Below are positions 32,591-41,232 of a stretch of 41,232 nucleotides of DNA, in pieces (positions within the stretch are counted from its first letter, which is position 1; each line of letters begins with the position of its first letter). The position numbers were made by a program, and so were the translations under genes. Under the pieces are notes generated by a model, which did no database searches, was not told the DNA's origin, and saw only the letters and a list, made by a program, of their open reading frames with translations. This stretch comes from Oscillatoriales cyanobacterium (GTDB taxonomy: Bacteria; Cyanobacteriota; Cyanobacteriia; Cyanobacteriales; Laspinemataceae): NCBI GenBank assembly GCA_011390955.1, contig JAABRM010000063.1, forward strand, positions 1 to 41,232, read 5' to 3'.

Positions 32591-35500
32591 TCAACCCGTA
32601 TTTCTCATGCCAGCGGCAATGCCGTTAATTGTCAGTAATGCACCCCGCAATAGTTCATTTTTATTATAGCGAGAGTGAATGACTCCTGAAGGCAGTGGGG
32701 TATTGTGTTCCCGCAGTCGTTTGAGCAGAGATACTTGCAATAAACTCAAGGGAACAATGGTTTGGTTGCGTAACTGGACTGAGCGTTGGAGGGCGCGATC
32801 GCCATCTAATAAGCGTTCATGCCCGGTCACTTTCAGCACCAACTCACGGGTGAGATTGTATTCATTGCTAATTTGGGCAAAAAGTTGTTGAAATGCCTCA
32901 CGTTTTTCTGGGGTTGAAAGTTCGTTGACGTAGTGATGGCTAATTTCTAAGTCCACTTTAGATAGGGTCATTTCTACTTTACTAATCACCATTTTAAAGA
33001 ATGGCCATTTTAGGTAGAAATAGCGTAAAAGTTTTAGATGTTCCACGGGTTCCTGTTGCAAAAATTCGTTTAAAGCGGTGCCGACTCCATACCAGGCTGG
33101 CACCAGAAAACGAGTTTGCGTCCAGCTAAATACCCAAGGAATTGCGCGTAAAGTGCTGAGGTCTTTTTTGCCAGTACGACGACGGGCCGGACGAGAGGAA
33201 ATTTGCAGTTGACTGATTTCTTGAATGGGGGTAACTTCCATGAAGAAATCTACAAAGTCCGGTTGTTCATAAATCAACGCCCGGTAACAAGCACGCGATC
33301 GCGCTGATAACTCTTCTAATATCTCATTCCACGGTTCAATGTCATCAAAGCCCGATCCTAATAAACTGGCTTGGATCGTTGCCGTAGAAATGCTTTCTAA
33401 GTTATAAAGCGCCAACTCTGGCAAGGTATATTTACTGCCTAAAACTTCCCCTTGTTCGGTAATTTTAATTCGTCCGTTTACCGTGCGATTAGGTTGGGCT
33501 AAAATAGCCTCATAAGCAGGGCCGCCGCCGCGTCCCACCGAGCCGCCGCGTCCGTGAAAAATGCGTAAGACAATGTTATAATTTTCGGCTACTTTTTGCA
33601 GGTGTTTTTGTGCTTTATGAATCTCCCAATTACTGCTCAGAAAACCCGAATCTTTGTTACTATCAGAATAGCCTAACATAATTTCTTGCAACGATTCTGA
33701 GTTTGCTGGCTGATGGAGATTTTTTAACCCCGACTCAGACTGCGATCGCTGCTCCCCAGATAAGGGCTGATAACCCCCGCTGAGTAACGAGCGATACAGC
33801 GGCAGATCGAACAACTGTTTCATCACTCCGGGGGCATTTTTCAGGTCTTCTACAGTTTCAAATAGGGGAATCACATGGAGGGTACTAATACCCGTGGCAG
33901 GATCGTATAATCCGGCTTCTTTTGCTAATAGCAACACTTCCAGTAAGTTGCTGACCGATTTGGTCATACTGATAATATAAGTCTGGCAAATTTCTTGGCC
34001 AAATTCCTGTTGCAACTTGCGGACAATGCGAAATGTTTCAATAATTTCGCTGGTTGATTCAGAAAAGGGTAATGAATCAGGAATTAACGGACGCCGAGTT
34101 TTTAGTTCGTGACTCAACCATTCAATCCGCCGATCTTCGGGCATCTCGTTGTAAGGTTGGGGCAAGATTTGCAAATATTCCAGAATTTCGTTGACGCTAT
34201 CCGAGTGACGGGTTGACTCTTGCCGGATATCTAAAGCTGCCAAGTGGAAGCCATAAATTTCTACTTGAGCAATCAAAGTTTCGATCGCCCGACAAGTTAG
34301 ACCTGTGGCGTCTAAGTTGCGTTGAATTAAACGCAGTTCCGCCAGAAATTCTGCCCCCGAATGATACATGGGCAGATTGGTCTTTTCTGTGCGCGATCGC
34401 AAATCCAGGATGTTTTGTTCATTTAAACGAGAGTTGCGATCGCGGGTGTTTTTCAGCCGCCGCAGGATATAAGTCAACTTCAGGCGATAGGGTTCTTGAC
34501 GATAACGAATCGCCAGTTCCTCATAAATATCTGGCAAATCCAGCCGGTCTTGTTCTAAAGAGTCCAACAGTTCCGGCAAAACTTCACTCCAGTGCAGCGA
34601 GACACTGAGAATTTCTACTAACTGCTCGATGGAATCGATATATTTATCCAGCACTAGGTGCCGTTGATAGCAAGCGGTTTTCCAGGTGACATCCGGGGTA
34701 CAAAATGGGTTGCCATCGCGATCGGCCCCCACCCAAGAGCCAAACTTACAAAAATTATATTGCGGCGGTTTCAGATAAGGGAAACAACCTTGCAAAGAAC
34801 GTTTCAGCCGTTCGTGCAATAAGGGCAAGACATCAAACAGCACTTCCTCAAAATAGTGCAACGTATAGTCCACTTCATCCATCACCGTGGGTTTAAACTG
34901 ATGCAACTCATCAGTCCGCCACCACAGGCGGATTTCTTCGGTGAGTTGTGCATTGAGCGTTTCTTCATCCTCAGAATCCTCAAAATCTAGCAACATTTGG
35001 GCATCTGCCAGTCGGTCTAACTTTTGCAGCAGTTTGGCAATGCGTCGTTGCTTGGTACGCAGGGTATGGCGCACGATTTCCGTAGGGTGAGCGGTAAATA
35101 CCAGCCGGACATCTAATTCATTTAACAATTTTTGGATTTGCTGCGGCGGCACGTTCAACCGCAATAAATTGCTAAATAGTTGGTTAAAAGTCCCTAAATC
35201 TCGCCGCTGCATTGGATTGGCCGCGAAAATGCTCATATCCGATAAATGTGGATAGGAGATAATCGAGTTTTCTGGTAAATCTACCTGAGAGCGGGAACTC
35301 GCCACCTTCACCCCACGCGGTGTGACCGCAGGTGACTCGATTTCCGTGGCGGCAACCTGCGCCTCTCCGTTCAGCGCGGGGGTCGATCGCGCCGTGACCG
35401 AACTCGATGTTTTTGACCCCTGAAGTTTATGGGCATTTTGGCGATCGCCTGAAGTCCGGTAAGCCAATTGAGAGCGCTGATCGTAGTGCTGTTCAACAAT

Positions 35501-35782
35501 GTTAATGATCTGAAAATACAGAGCAAAAGCCCGCGAAAAACGAATCGCTTCCTCAACTTCCATAAGTTCCACGATTTTGAGAATCGGAAACGCCGAAAAT
35601 TCCGTCGCTTGTCGGGCAGGAGAACACATCGAACGCATTTGATTCAGTTGCTCCACAAATTCTGCGCCGCACTCCTGAGAGAGAACCAATTCCCAAATAT
35701 CTTCTACAATTTTGAGGCGATGCCGCAGCAGGATTTCCGTTGAGCTTAAGTTAACTTGGGTGTCTGATGTTTGGGTAATCAT
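32591..35782 (-). CDS. ppc: Phosphoenolpyruvate carboxylase
   Basis: 1063 aa, the normal cyanobacterial length. It carboxylates PEP with bicarbonate to oxaloacetate, the main anaplerotic step feeding the partial TCA cycle, aspartate and nitrogen assimilation. Diagnostic motifs are all present: [11 protein letters not shown] with its catalytic His at about 231, [10 protein letters not shown] (about 701), the mobile-loop [14 protein letters not shown] (about 741-754), and the invariant C-terminus ending MRNTG. A low-complexity linker rich in Ser, Ala and Val (about 125-180) separates the N-terminal helices from the catalytic body, as in other cyanobacterial enzymes. The ATG at 35782 opens [13 protein letters not shown]; no strong Shine-Dalgarno is seen. 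It appears monocistronic, with STRR DNA upstream. Nothing in the sequence indicates phosphorylation control. Confidence 0.97.
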   Translation of the reverse strand: MITQTSDTQVNLSSTEILLRHRLKIVEDIWELVLSQECGAEFVEQLNQMRSMCSPARQATEFSAFPILKIVELMEVEEAIRFSRAFALYFQIINIVEQHYDQRSQLAYRTSGDRQNAHKLQGSKTSSSVTARSTPALNGEAQVAATEIESPAVTPRGVKVASSRSQVDLPENSIISYPHLSDMSIFAANPMQRRDLGTFNQLFSNLLRLNVPPQQIQKLLNELDVRLVFTAHPTEIVRHTLRTKQRRIAKLLQKLDRLADAQMLLDFEDSEDEETLNAQLTEEIRLWWRTDELHQFKPTVMDEVDYTLHYFEEVLFDVLPLLHERLKRSLQGCFPYLKPPQYNFCKFGSWVGADRDGNPFCTPDVTWKTACYQRHLVLDKYIDSIEQLVEILSVSLHWSEVLPELLDSLEQDRLDLPDIYEELAIRYRQEPYRLKLTYILRRLKNTRDRNSRLNEQNILDLRSRTEKTNLPMYHSGAEFLAELRLIQRNLDATGLTCRAIETLIAQVEIYGFHLAALDIRQESTRHSDSVNEILEYLQILPQPYNEMPEDRRIEWLSHELKTRRPLIPDSLPFSESTSEIIETFRIVRKLQQEFGQEICQTYIISMTKSVSNLLEVLLLAKEAGLYDPATGISTLHVIPLFETVEDLKNAPGVMKQLFDLPLYRSLLSGGYQPLSGEQRSQSESGLKNLHQPANSESLQEIMLGYSDSNKDSGFLSSNWEIHKAQKHLQKVAENYNIVLRIFHGRGGSVGRGGGPAYEAILAQPNRTVNGRIKITEQGEVLGSKYTLPELALYNLESISTATIQASLLGSGFDDIEPWNEILEELSARSRACYRALIYEQPDFVDFFMEVTPIQEISQLQISSRPARRRTGKKDLSTLRAIPWVFSWTQTRFLVPAWYGVGTALNEFLQQEPVEHLKLLRYFYLKWPFFKMVISKVEMTLSKVDLEISHHYVNELSTPEKREAFQQLFAQISNEYNLTRELVLKVTGHERLLDGDRALQRSVQLRNQTIVPLSLLQVSLLKRLREHNTPLPSGVIHSRYNKNELLRGALLTINGIAAGMRNTG

Positions 35783-36118
35783 AGACGGGTTTGATGGAGC
35801 TTACGCCATAATTTTAGGAGCAATTCAGCACAACCCACCATTACTGTGGATAAATCATTTATAATTTTCCGCGTCGATACCGGGTGTAGGGAATAATTGA
35901 TAATTGATAATTGATAATTGATAATTGATAATTGATAATTGATAATTGATAATTGATAATTGATAGTCATTAATTAACAATTGATAATTGATAATTGATA
36001 ATTGATAATTTTTTTAATTGTCAATTGTTAATTATCAATTGTTAATTGTTAATTGTTAATTATTCCCCGCTCCCCCGCTCCCCTGCCCCTCTGCCCCTCT
36101 GCTCCTCTGCTCCCCTAA
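35783..36118. other. STRR-filled intergenic region, 336 bp
   Basis: Upstream of ppc and downstream of the 83-aa gene. About 100 bp next to ppc is unique and must carry its promoter. The rest is a heptamer tract (35892-36064) and a C-rich tract (36064-36115). Confidence 0.65.
35892..36064. repeat. Long heptamer STRR, inverted halves
   Basis: About 14 copies of ATAATTG, then CAATTGTTAATTATC-type complementary units. It can fold into an extended AT hairpin, and is introduced by GGGTGTAGGGA, as at 12535. Confidence 0.8.
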
Positions 36119-36370
36119 CTATTCTTCGGGATTTACCGCCTCTGCCACCGGAAAGTGAAGCACTGGAAGCCGATCGCCGCGAAAGATTTCTTCACTGGCT
36201 TGACCTAGGCTTTGTAAAGTATCAGCGATCGCCTTTCCTCCGACCAGTCCTAGGAGCATTGGCACGGTGAGACAGGCGATCGGGAACTCTGAAGCAATGT
36301 TGAGTTGTTTAAACATTTCTGCGGAGTTGGCAGTCATCTCTACTTGAGAATCAGGCTGAAATTTCGGCAT
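36119..36370 (-). CDS. 83-aa hypothetical protein
   Basis: Small protein with an N-terminal polar segment (MPKFQPDSQVEMTANSAEMF), a hydrophobic middle (EFPIACLTVPMLLGLVGGKAIA, about 28-49), a helical stretch and an acidic end (AEAVNPEE). I recognise no family. It could be a single-pass membrane peptide or a small helical cytoplasmic protein. The start is well supported by AGGAGG 5 nt upstream on the minus strand. It is divergent from the 1137-aa gene, with only 66 bp between the starts, so the two may share regulation. Codon use (HIP1 site inside) is like its neighbours. Confidence 0.65.
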   Translation of the reverse strand: MPKFQPDSQVEMTANSAEMFKQLNIASEFPIACLTVPMLLGLVGGKAIADTLQSLGQASEEIFRGDRLPVLHFPVAEAVNPEE

Positions 36371-36375
36371 TGATT

Positions 36376-36381
36376 CCTCCT
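36376..36381 (-). promoter_or_regulatory. Perfect Shine-Dalgarno of the 83-aa gene
   Basis: AGGAGG on the minus strand, 5 nt from the ATG at 36370. Confidence 0.75.
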
Positions 36382-36436
36382 AAATTTTTGGGAATACGTT
36401 GTTCCTTATGCAACTATGCCAAAATTTGGATAGATT

Positions 36437-39400
36437 ATGATATCTCTCAAGGCATTCACTGGACAAGTAATTATGTCACCCTCTTCGCCCCCTCCTTTAA
36501 CCCCCCCAACCGCAACCAGCCAATTATCTCTGAATGACTGGGCAAGTCGCTGTGTCAACCTTCCTGGGATCCAGGTGCAATGCTGGCTGAACGAACGGCA
36601 GAATATGTTAGATATTCTTTGCGAAGGTGAGACTTGTCCAGATGTCTCGACGATTGTTGACCTGTTAACTCTTGGTCTGAAACAAACCAATCTCCAAAAG
36701 TTGTCACCTTCAGGTTCTTCCCCAGTGTCCCTGGTTTGCGTCCACGGGCGAATTTTTGGCCAAAAGCGTCCCAACTGGACGGTGCGACTGAATCCCGAAC
36801 ATCCAGAGATGGCGGCGCCGCCTCCCCCAGAAACCAACCCAACGACCGAAATGACTCGCCCCGTTCGCGGAGCGTGCCGGACGGCATTAGCCACTGAGTC
36901 CCGAACCCGGAAGATTGCCGCAACTTTGCCCCCCAGTCGGGATTGGCAGGCTGCCCGTCAGGGAAATCCCAAGGCGATCGCTGATTATCTCAGTCACACC
37001 CTAAAGTCTTGGGGCTTGGGGGTGAAAGTTATGGTCAAAATTCAAGCCCTGGAAAAGCCGAACCCGGAAACCGCAGAGGATGCAGGGGTTCGGACACCAG
37101 AGTTGCATCCCCCTAATCCTTGGTTGGCAAACAATCTCAACCCCAATGGGACATTTGTGTCCTCTGACTCTGTGCTTTCTCTCCATGCCAGCAGTCAACC
37201 CCAAAAGCGGCTTTGGGTGGTTTGCCAGTCTGCTTATAGTCCAGAACCTTCATCTATTGCCCCTCCCCTCGGTGCCCGGTTGCGAGATTTGGATTTAGTC
37301 GGATTTAAAGATGCGGTGATTCTCGGTCAAGTTAGTGGGGAAAAACAGCCGGAATGGATTCTCAGAGTTGATTTGACCCCGGCAAAACAGATGTTGGCAG
37401 GTTGGGCAAGATGGGGCGATGTCCAAGCGATTACGAAACTGTTATATCAACGGTTAAGGGAAAGTTTACCGGGCAGTTTTGGCGATGATTTACAAGTTTC
37501 TGGGGTGCTGAAGGAGTGTACTTTACATATCTTTTTGAGCGATCCGGGGTTTGCGATCGATTCAGCGGCTTATGGGGCAGATTCCACTACTTTGAATAAA
37601 GAAGCGGTTAAAGCTGCGATCGCCCCTGTTCTGGAAGCTATTGCCCCCCAGAATATTTACGGCGTCACTATTTATGGTCTGAAAGGGGATAAATCCAGCA
37701 GTTCTCTGGATATTGATGCTACTCCTCTATGGGTAGATTGGCTGGATTTGCCCGCCTCTCGATTCAGCCATCTCGCCCCAACGCCGATGGAGTTAGCCAG
37801 TAGTGGGGATTTGGCCGCTTTAACTTTCTTGCTCGATCGCCTTCTGAACCCGGATCTAGAGGAAAAACTCGATACCGGAGGGATTCGGATTTCCCTGCGC
37901 CAGAAAGCAGATTTGCTACATATTATGGTGGATGCCCCCAATTGTCCCCCCCGCGCGGTGGGGGCAAAAGTTGCCAAGTTTGTGGCTACGGTGAATTTCC
38001 CCCACATTGGCGGCGTTCGCGTCTACGGCAAGCGATCGGGCCAAAAAGAGAACCAATGGCGCTATGGTCTGGATTTTCAAGCCCGATCCTCCCGCAGCGA
38101 TATCACCCCAGAGTTTACGGTTTCAGAACCTACACCGGCGATCGGTGCGCCTGACTTGCTGCCGCAACCGGGCAACTTGGTGATTCATCCCAATCTCAAC
38201 TCAGAAGATTTACAATCTTGTCTGACCAAGCCCGTCACGACTAAACTACGGAAAAAGAAAGAAGAGTCAGTCCATCCCCTCAAGCAATGGCTAGTCCTCT
38301 CTGGACTGGTGATTCCGGTGACTGCTTCCCCCGATCGCAATTTAAACGGGACGAAAGTGACGATTATTTGGGGATTGTTGGGATTATTGTTTACCCTGCA
38401 AATGGATTGGTTGTTAGCGGAATTGCTGCAAATCCGCCAACGTCAGTTACAACAAGCCACCGCTGCTTTTGATTCGTCAAGGGTATTCTCCGCTTCTCCC
38501 CAAATGGGTAATCCCCAGTTGACGGATTTTACTGCGGCTAATGACTCGGATTTGTCGGCGATCGACTGGTCAAAGGCTGAAGACCATACCGAGGTGTTTA
38601 ACTCCTCTGGTTTTACTCAAGCCCTCAACGGCGACGAGGCATCATTCCCCGCGAAATCTGCCCAAAACTTTAAGTACCCTTCCTTTAATAGTCAGCAAAT
38701 GGACGAACAACTGGCGATTTATGCTCAGTATGTGGCCAACTATGGGGTGCCTGATGTGCTGATTGTGGGCAGTTCCCGCGCTTTACGCGGTGTCGATCCG
38801 GGGTTGCTCCGTCGCCAACTGGCTGACCGCCATCCTAATTTACGCATTTTTAATTTTGGGATTAATGGCGCTACGGCTCAAGTAGTGGATTTGCTGGTGC
38901 GCGAACTCTTGGGAGCAAAACAGTTGCCCCGTGTGATTGTTTGGGCTGATGGCGCACGGGCTTTTAATAGTGGGAGAAGCGATCGCACCTTTCTTATGAT
39001 TACCGCCTCGGAAGGCTACAAAGAATTACGATTTGGTTCGCCTCCCGCAATTTTAGCCCCGGAATCAAAACCAGAGAATTCCCTCGCTTCCTTGACCGCT
39101 ACCTTAGCCGATCGCGCGAAAAAAGGCTTGTCTTTCTCCCATGCTTATCAGCAACTCGATAAATGGCTGAACGAACAAGTCGGATCGTTGTCTGCCACAT
39201 ACAGCCAACGAGATAATTTGAATCAATGGTTTAGTGATGGTCTGCGGAATTCGGTTAGTCAGCAGTACACATTCGCAGGGTTAAACGAGTCTCCCAAGGA
39301 ATGCCAAGATGCTGACGGCAATTCGAGTTTAACTTGCGACCCGGCCTTAAATGGTGCGCCGAATCCTTTAGATGCAATTACAATTTCCGACCCTAAATCT

Positions 39401-39850
39401 GCTAGTCAATTTAATGGCTTTTTAGCGATCGGGATTCAGTTCGATCCGGCGACTTATTACGATCAATTCGCCCTAGTTTCTGGGGACTATGACGCCGATT
39501 ATGAATCCTTTAATCTCAATGGCGAGCAAACAAATGCCACCGTTAACTTACTCAACTTTCTCAATCAGCATCAAGTATCCCTGCTCTTTGTTAATATGCC
39601 CCTGACTGAGGACTATTTAGATCCCATTCGGTTGGAACATGAGCGCACCTTTCAAAAATATATGTTAGGTTTGGCTTTAAAACATGGTTTTATCTTCCGA
39701 GATTTTAGTCAAGAATGGCCGAACGATCATCAACTTTTTTCCGACCCTAGTCATTTGAATGCCCTCGGTGCTCAACGGATTACTGAACGTTTATCCCAAG
39801 ATCCATTGATTCCTTGGCCTAATTCTCAAGCAAATTATCAGGGCAAATAA
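36437..39850 (+). CDS. DUF1574/SGNH-like protein with four N-terminal repeats
   Basis: 1137 aa (an ATG at 36473 is an alternative start; neither has a Shine-Dalgarno). The N-terminal ~560 residues contain four degenerate alpha/beta repeats of roughly 85-130 aa. Their pattern is G[DN]xxAIxxLLxxxL, then L.I.v.d/s, then GVrVYGkxxGqkxxxWxxxLD; the first copy is the most degenerate. A low-complexity linker follows, then one membrane segment (VTIIWGLLGLLFTLQMDWLLAELL, about 642-664). The C-terminal part resembles SGNH/DUF1574 hydrolase-like domains: VLIVGSSRALRG with Ser near 779, FNFGINGATAQV, and DPSHLNALGAQR with Asp/His near 1103-1106. DUF1574-like proteins are often near envelope or polysaccharide functions, so acyl transfer or hydrolysis at the envelope is a guess. 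A small dispersed repeat is inserted in frame at about residues 142-151. Confidence 0.75.
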   Translation: MISLKAFTGQVIMSPSSPPPLTPPTATSQLSLNDWASRCVNLPGIQVQCWLNERQNMLDILCEGETCPDVSTIVDLLTLGLKQTNLQKLSPSGSSPVSLVCVHGRIFGQKRPNWTVRLNPEHPEMAAPPPPETNPTTEMTRPVRGACRTALATESRTRKIAATLPPSRDWQAARQGNPKAIADYLSHTLKSWGLGVKVMVKIQALEKPNPETAEDAGVRTPELHPPNPWLANNLNPNGTFVSSDSVLSLHASSQPQKRLWVVCQSAYSPEPSSIAPPLGARLRDLDLVGFKDAVILGQVSGEKQPEWILRVDLTPAKQMLAGWARWGDVQAITKLLYQRLRESLPGSFGDDLQVSGVLKECTLHIFLSDPGFAIDSAAYGADSTTLNKEAVKAAIAPVLEAIAPQNIYGVTIYGLKGDKSSSSLDIDATPLWVDWLDLPASRFSHLAPTPMELASSGDLAALTFLLDRLLNPDLEEKLDTGGIRISLRQKADLLHIMVDAPNCPPRAVGAKVAKFVATVNFPHIGGVRVYGKRSGQKENQWRYGLDFQARSSRSDITPEFTVSEPTPAIGAPDLLPQPGNLVIHPNLNSEDLQSCLTKPVTTKLRKKKEESVHPLKQWLVLSGLVIPVTASPDRNLNGTKVTIIWGLLGLLFTLQMDWLLAELLQIRQRQLQQATAAFDSSRVFSASPQMGNPQLTDFTAANDSDLSAIDWSKAEDHTEVFNSSGFTQALNGDEASFPAKSAQNFKYPSFNSQQMDEQLAIYAQYVANYGVPDVLIVGSSRALRGVDPGLLRRQLADRHPNLRIFNFGINGATAQVVDLLVRELLGAKQLPRVIVWADGARAFNSGRSDRTFLMITASEGYKELRFGSPPAILAPESKPENSLASLTATLADRAKKGLSFSHAYQQLDKWLNEQVGSLSATYSQRDNLNQWFSDGLRNSVSQQYTFAGLNESPKECQDADGNSSLTCDPALNGAPNPLDAITISDPKSASQFNGFLAIGIQFDPATYYDQFALVSGDYDADYESFNLNGEQTNATVNLLNFLNQHQVSLLFVNMPLTEDYLDPIRLEHERTFQKYMLGLALKHGFIFRDFSQEWPNDHQLFSDPSHLNALGAQRITERLSQDPLIPWPNSQANYQGK
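36861..36890. repeat. Small dispersed repeat, copy 3
   Basis: Same unit as at 9306 and 9851 (ends GCGTGCCGGACGGCATTAG), but here the host gene is on the plus strand. The repeat is therefore read on its other strand and encodes RPVRGACRTALA. Confidence 0.8.
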
Positions 39851-39856
39851 CGCCTA

Positions 39857-39975
39857 ATATCAAATCCGGTTGTCAAAACCCGTTTATAAAGCCATCTGTC
39901 ATTCCCGCGAATGCGGGAATCCACAAGCGTTTTACGGGATTATCGTAGTCAGTCTAGGAGAACCGGATTTGGTAT
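39857..39975. mobile_element. MITE-like element, copy 2 (119 bp)
   Basis: Left end ATATCAAATCCGGTTGTCAA, right end (reverse complement) ATACCAAATCCGGTTCTCC. The core ATTCCC-N8-GGGAAT lies at 39901-39920. The left 70 bp matches copy 1 (3013-3149) closely, including CGTTTATAAAGCCATCTGTC; the right interior differs. It begins 6 bp after the stop codon of the 1137-aa gene. Its right edge reads TGGTATAAT, an extended -10. Confidence 0.7.
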
Positions 39976-39991
39976 AATAAAGCCCAAATTG

Positions 39992-40038
39992 TCACCACAG
40001 ATTTCTCTGGTTTCGCCCGATTTCTGTGGTGAAATTTT
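39992..40038 (+). terminator. Terminator-like hairpin
   Basis: Arms TCACCACAGA (39992-40001) and TCTGTGGTGA (40023-40032), a 21-nt loop, followed by AATTTTTC. It lies 140 bp after the 1137-aa gene, beyond the MITE. Confidence 0.4.
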
Positions 40039-40132
40039 TCTCAACTTTTTGCTCAAAAACTATTGACAACTCGAAAAATATGTTGTATCCTATAGATAAT
40101 GCTAAAGTGGGAAAATGTGCCGACATATATAT

Positions 40133-40217
40133 ATTGTTGTTTGTTGATGGTTGTTTGTTGATGGTTGATTGTTGATTGTTGGTGGTTGATTGTTGATTGT
40201 TGATTGTTGTTTGTTGA
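40133..40217. repeat. Heptamer repeat (TTGTTGA/TGGTTGT)n
   Basis: About twelve degenerate 7-bp units following an ATATATAT stretch. Confidence 0.75.
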
Positions 40218-40246
40218 CTCTGCCCCCTTGCCCCTCCGCCCCTCAG

Positions 40247-40700
40247 CATTCGTAGGGTGGGTTAGACGCGGCGGCAATTTTGGCATAAAACCGATAACAT
40301 TTATTCCGCGTCGTAACCCACCAAAACCAGCATTCATAGCATTCGTAGGGTGGGTTAGACGCGGCGATAATTTTGGCATAAAACCGATAACATTTATTCC
40401 GCGTCGTAACCCACCAAAACCAGCATTCATAGCATTCGTAGGGTGGGTTAGACGCGGCGATAATTTTGGCATAAAACCGATAACATTTATTCCGCGTCGT
40501 AACCCACCAAAACCAGCATTCATAGCATTCGTAGGGTGGGTTAGACGCGGCGATAATTTTGGCATAAAACCGATAACATTTATTCCGCGTCGTAACCCAC
40601 CAAAACCAGCATTCATAGCATTCGTAGGGTGGGTTAGACGCGGCGATAATTTTGGCATAAAACCGATAACATTTATTCCGCGTCGTAACCCACCAAAACC
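40247..40700. repeat. 93-bp tandem array, 4.9 copies
   Basis: Copies begin at 40247, 40340, 40433, 40526 and 40619. Each unit contains an imperfect inverted repeat, GTAGGGTGGGTTAGACGCGG against CCGCGTCGTAACCCACC, with an AT-rich loop and a spacer ending CAGCATTCATAG. Copy 1 differs at one site (GGCGGCAATT for GGCGATAATT). Confidence 0.9.
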
Positions 40701-40729
40701 ATATTTTGTTTATCAGTAACCCACCAAAA

Positions 40730-41232
40730 GGTGCGTTACGGCTGGAATAGAGGTTAATTGTTTATGTCAAAGTTAGTTGCCAGCCTAACACACCCTACAT
40801 TTTGCTCCATTTTGCCTCGGAATGGTGCGTTACGGCTGGAATAGAGGTTAATTGTTTATGTCAAAGTTAGTTGCCAGCCTAACACACCCTACATTTTGCT
40901 ACATTTTGCTTCGGAATGGTGCGTTACGGCTGGAATAGAGGTTAATTGTTTATGTCAAAGTTAGTTGCCAGCCTAACACACCCTACATTTTGCTCCATTT
41001 TGCCTCGGAATGGTGCGTTACGGCTGGAATAGAGGTTAATTGTTTATGTCAAAGTTAGTTGCCAGCCTAACACACCCTACATTTTGCTACATTTTGCTTC
41101 GGAATGGTGCGTTACGGCTGGAATAGAGGTTAATTGTTTATGTCAAAGTTAGTTGCCAGCCTAACACACCCTACATTTTGCTCCATTTTGCCTCGGAATG
41201 GTGCGTTACGGCTGGAATAGAGGTTAATTGTT
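40730..41232. repeat. 94-bp tandem array with two alternating variants, incomplete
   Basis: Copies begin at 40730, 40824, 40918, 41012, 41106 and 41200, the last cut by the window end. Each has inverted ends GTGCGTTACGGCTGG and CCAGCCTAACACACCCTAC. Units alternate between CTCCATTTTGCCTCGG and CTACATTTTGCTTCGG (A-B-A-B-A). Confidence 0.9.

Larger units (their letters stand above)
39851..41232. other. Non-coding repeat region to the window end, 1382 bp
   Basis: Successively a MITE-like element, a terminator-like hairpin, a heptamer tract, a 93-bp tandem array and a 94-bp tandem array. Long open frames across 40053-40719 on both strands arise only because 93 is divisible by three. No gene is supported. 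Confidence 0.7.

Noticed and set aside
35779-36270. Short ORFs antisense to or between ppc and the 83-aa gene
   Set aside because: They are built from STRR sequence (NYQLSII runs) or are antisense shadows of the 83-aa gene, which has the perfect Shine-Dalgarno.
40053-40719. Long ORFs on both strands with a 31-residue repeat
   Set aside because: The 93-bp unit is divisible by three and lacks stops in these frames, so open frames arise without selection for protein. No Shine-Dalgarno is seen, and the peptides match no family.
40247-41232. CRISPR-like tandem array
   Set aside because: The repeats are contiguous 93/94-bp units with no unique spacers, and no cas genes are present.

Overview
The window looks like chromosome of a filamentous, probably non-heterocystous (Oscillatoriales-type) cyanobacterium. 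The evidence is the very dense HIP1 octamer GCGATCGC, heptamer short tandem repeats (STRR), a Psb32/TLP18.3-like TPM protein, a cyanobacterial-type PEP carboxylase, very large multi-sensor kinases, and WD40/STAND proteins. No rRNA, tRNA, CRISPR array, phage genes or complete insertion sequence were seen. The assignment below genus level is inference.

Layout. Positions 194-2755: a TPM-domain membrane protein and, convergent to it, a WD40 protein with an internal TGNL minisatellite. Positions 3013-4825: a miniature inverted-repeat element immediately upstream of a GT39-like membrane glycosyltransferase that starts at TTG behind a perfect AGGAGG. Positions 4992-11538 (minus strand): a two-gene unit of a P-loop ATPase (436 aa) followed by a 1704-aa protein (degenerate NTPase-like N-terminus, TPR-like helices, STAND NTPase, one membrane segment, 14 WD40 blades). 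This is the best candidate for an uncharacterised conflict or signalling system. Positions 11993-12905: a small secreted protein and a repeat-rich gap.

Positions 12906-18007: an 8-PAS HWE/HisKA_2 histidine kinase in operon with a REC-HisKA protein. Positions 18334-19758 (minus): ThyX flavin-dependent thymidylate synthase interrupted by a 234-aa mini-intein. Positions 20502-30514: a Ser/Thr kinase-AAA-GAF-PAS-histidine kinase giant, then a MASE1 hybrid kinase overlapping a REC-histidine kinase by 4 bp. The sensory genes carry no DNA-binding output domain, so their outputs are probably encoded elsewhere or are protein-protein.

Positions 30723-36370 (minus): an HD phosphohydrolase, a two-helix membrane protein, PEP carboxylase and an 83-aa protein. 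Positions 36437-39850: a 1137-aa protein with four degenerate N-terminal alpha/beta repeats, a membrane segment and a DUF1574/SGNH-like C-terminus. Positions 39857-41232: a second copy of the miniature element, then two tandem arrays (93-bp and 94-bp periods), the second running off the window.

Repeats are the other main theme. Small dispersed repeats have landed inside coding sequences in frame and on either strand. Perfect palindromes occur in the STAND NTPase gene and beside the membrane-protein gene. Two copies of an element with matching terminal inverted repeats share a dRS3-like core. The last array alternates two variants, giving a 188-bp higher-order unit.
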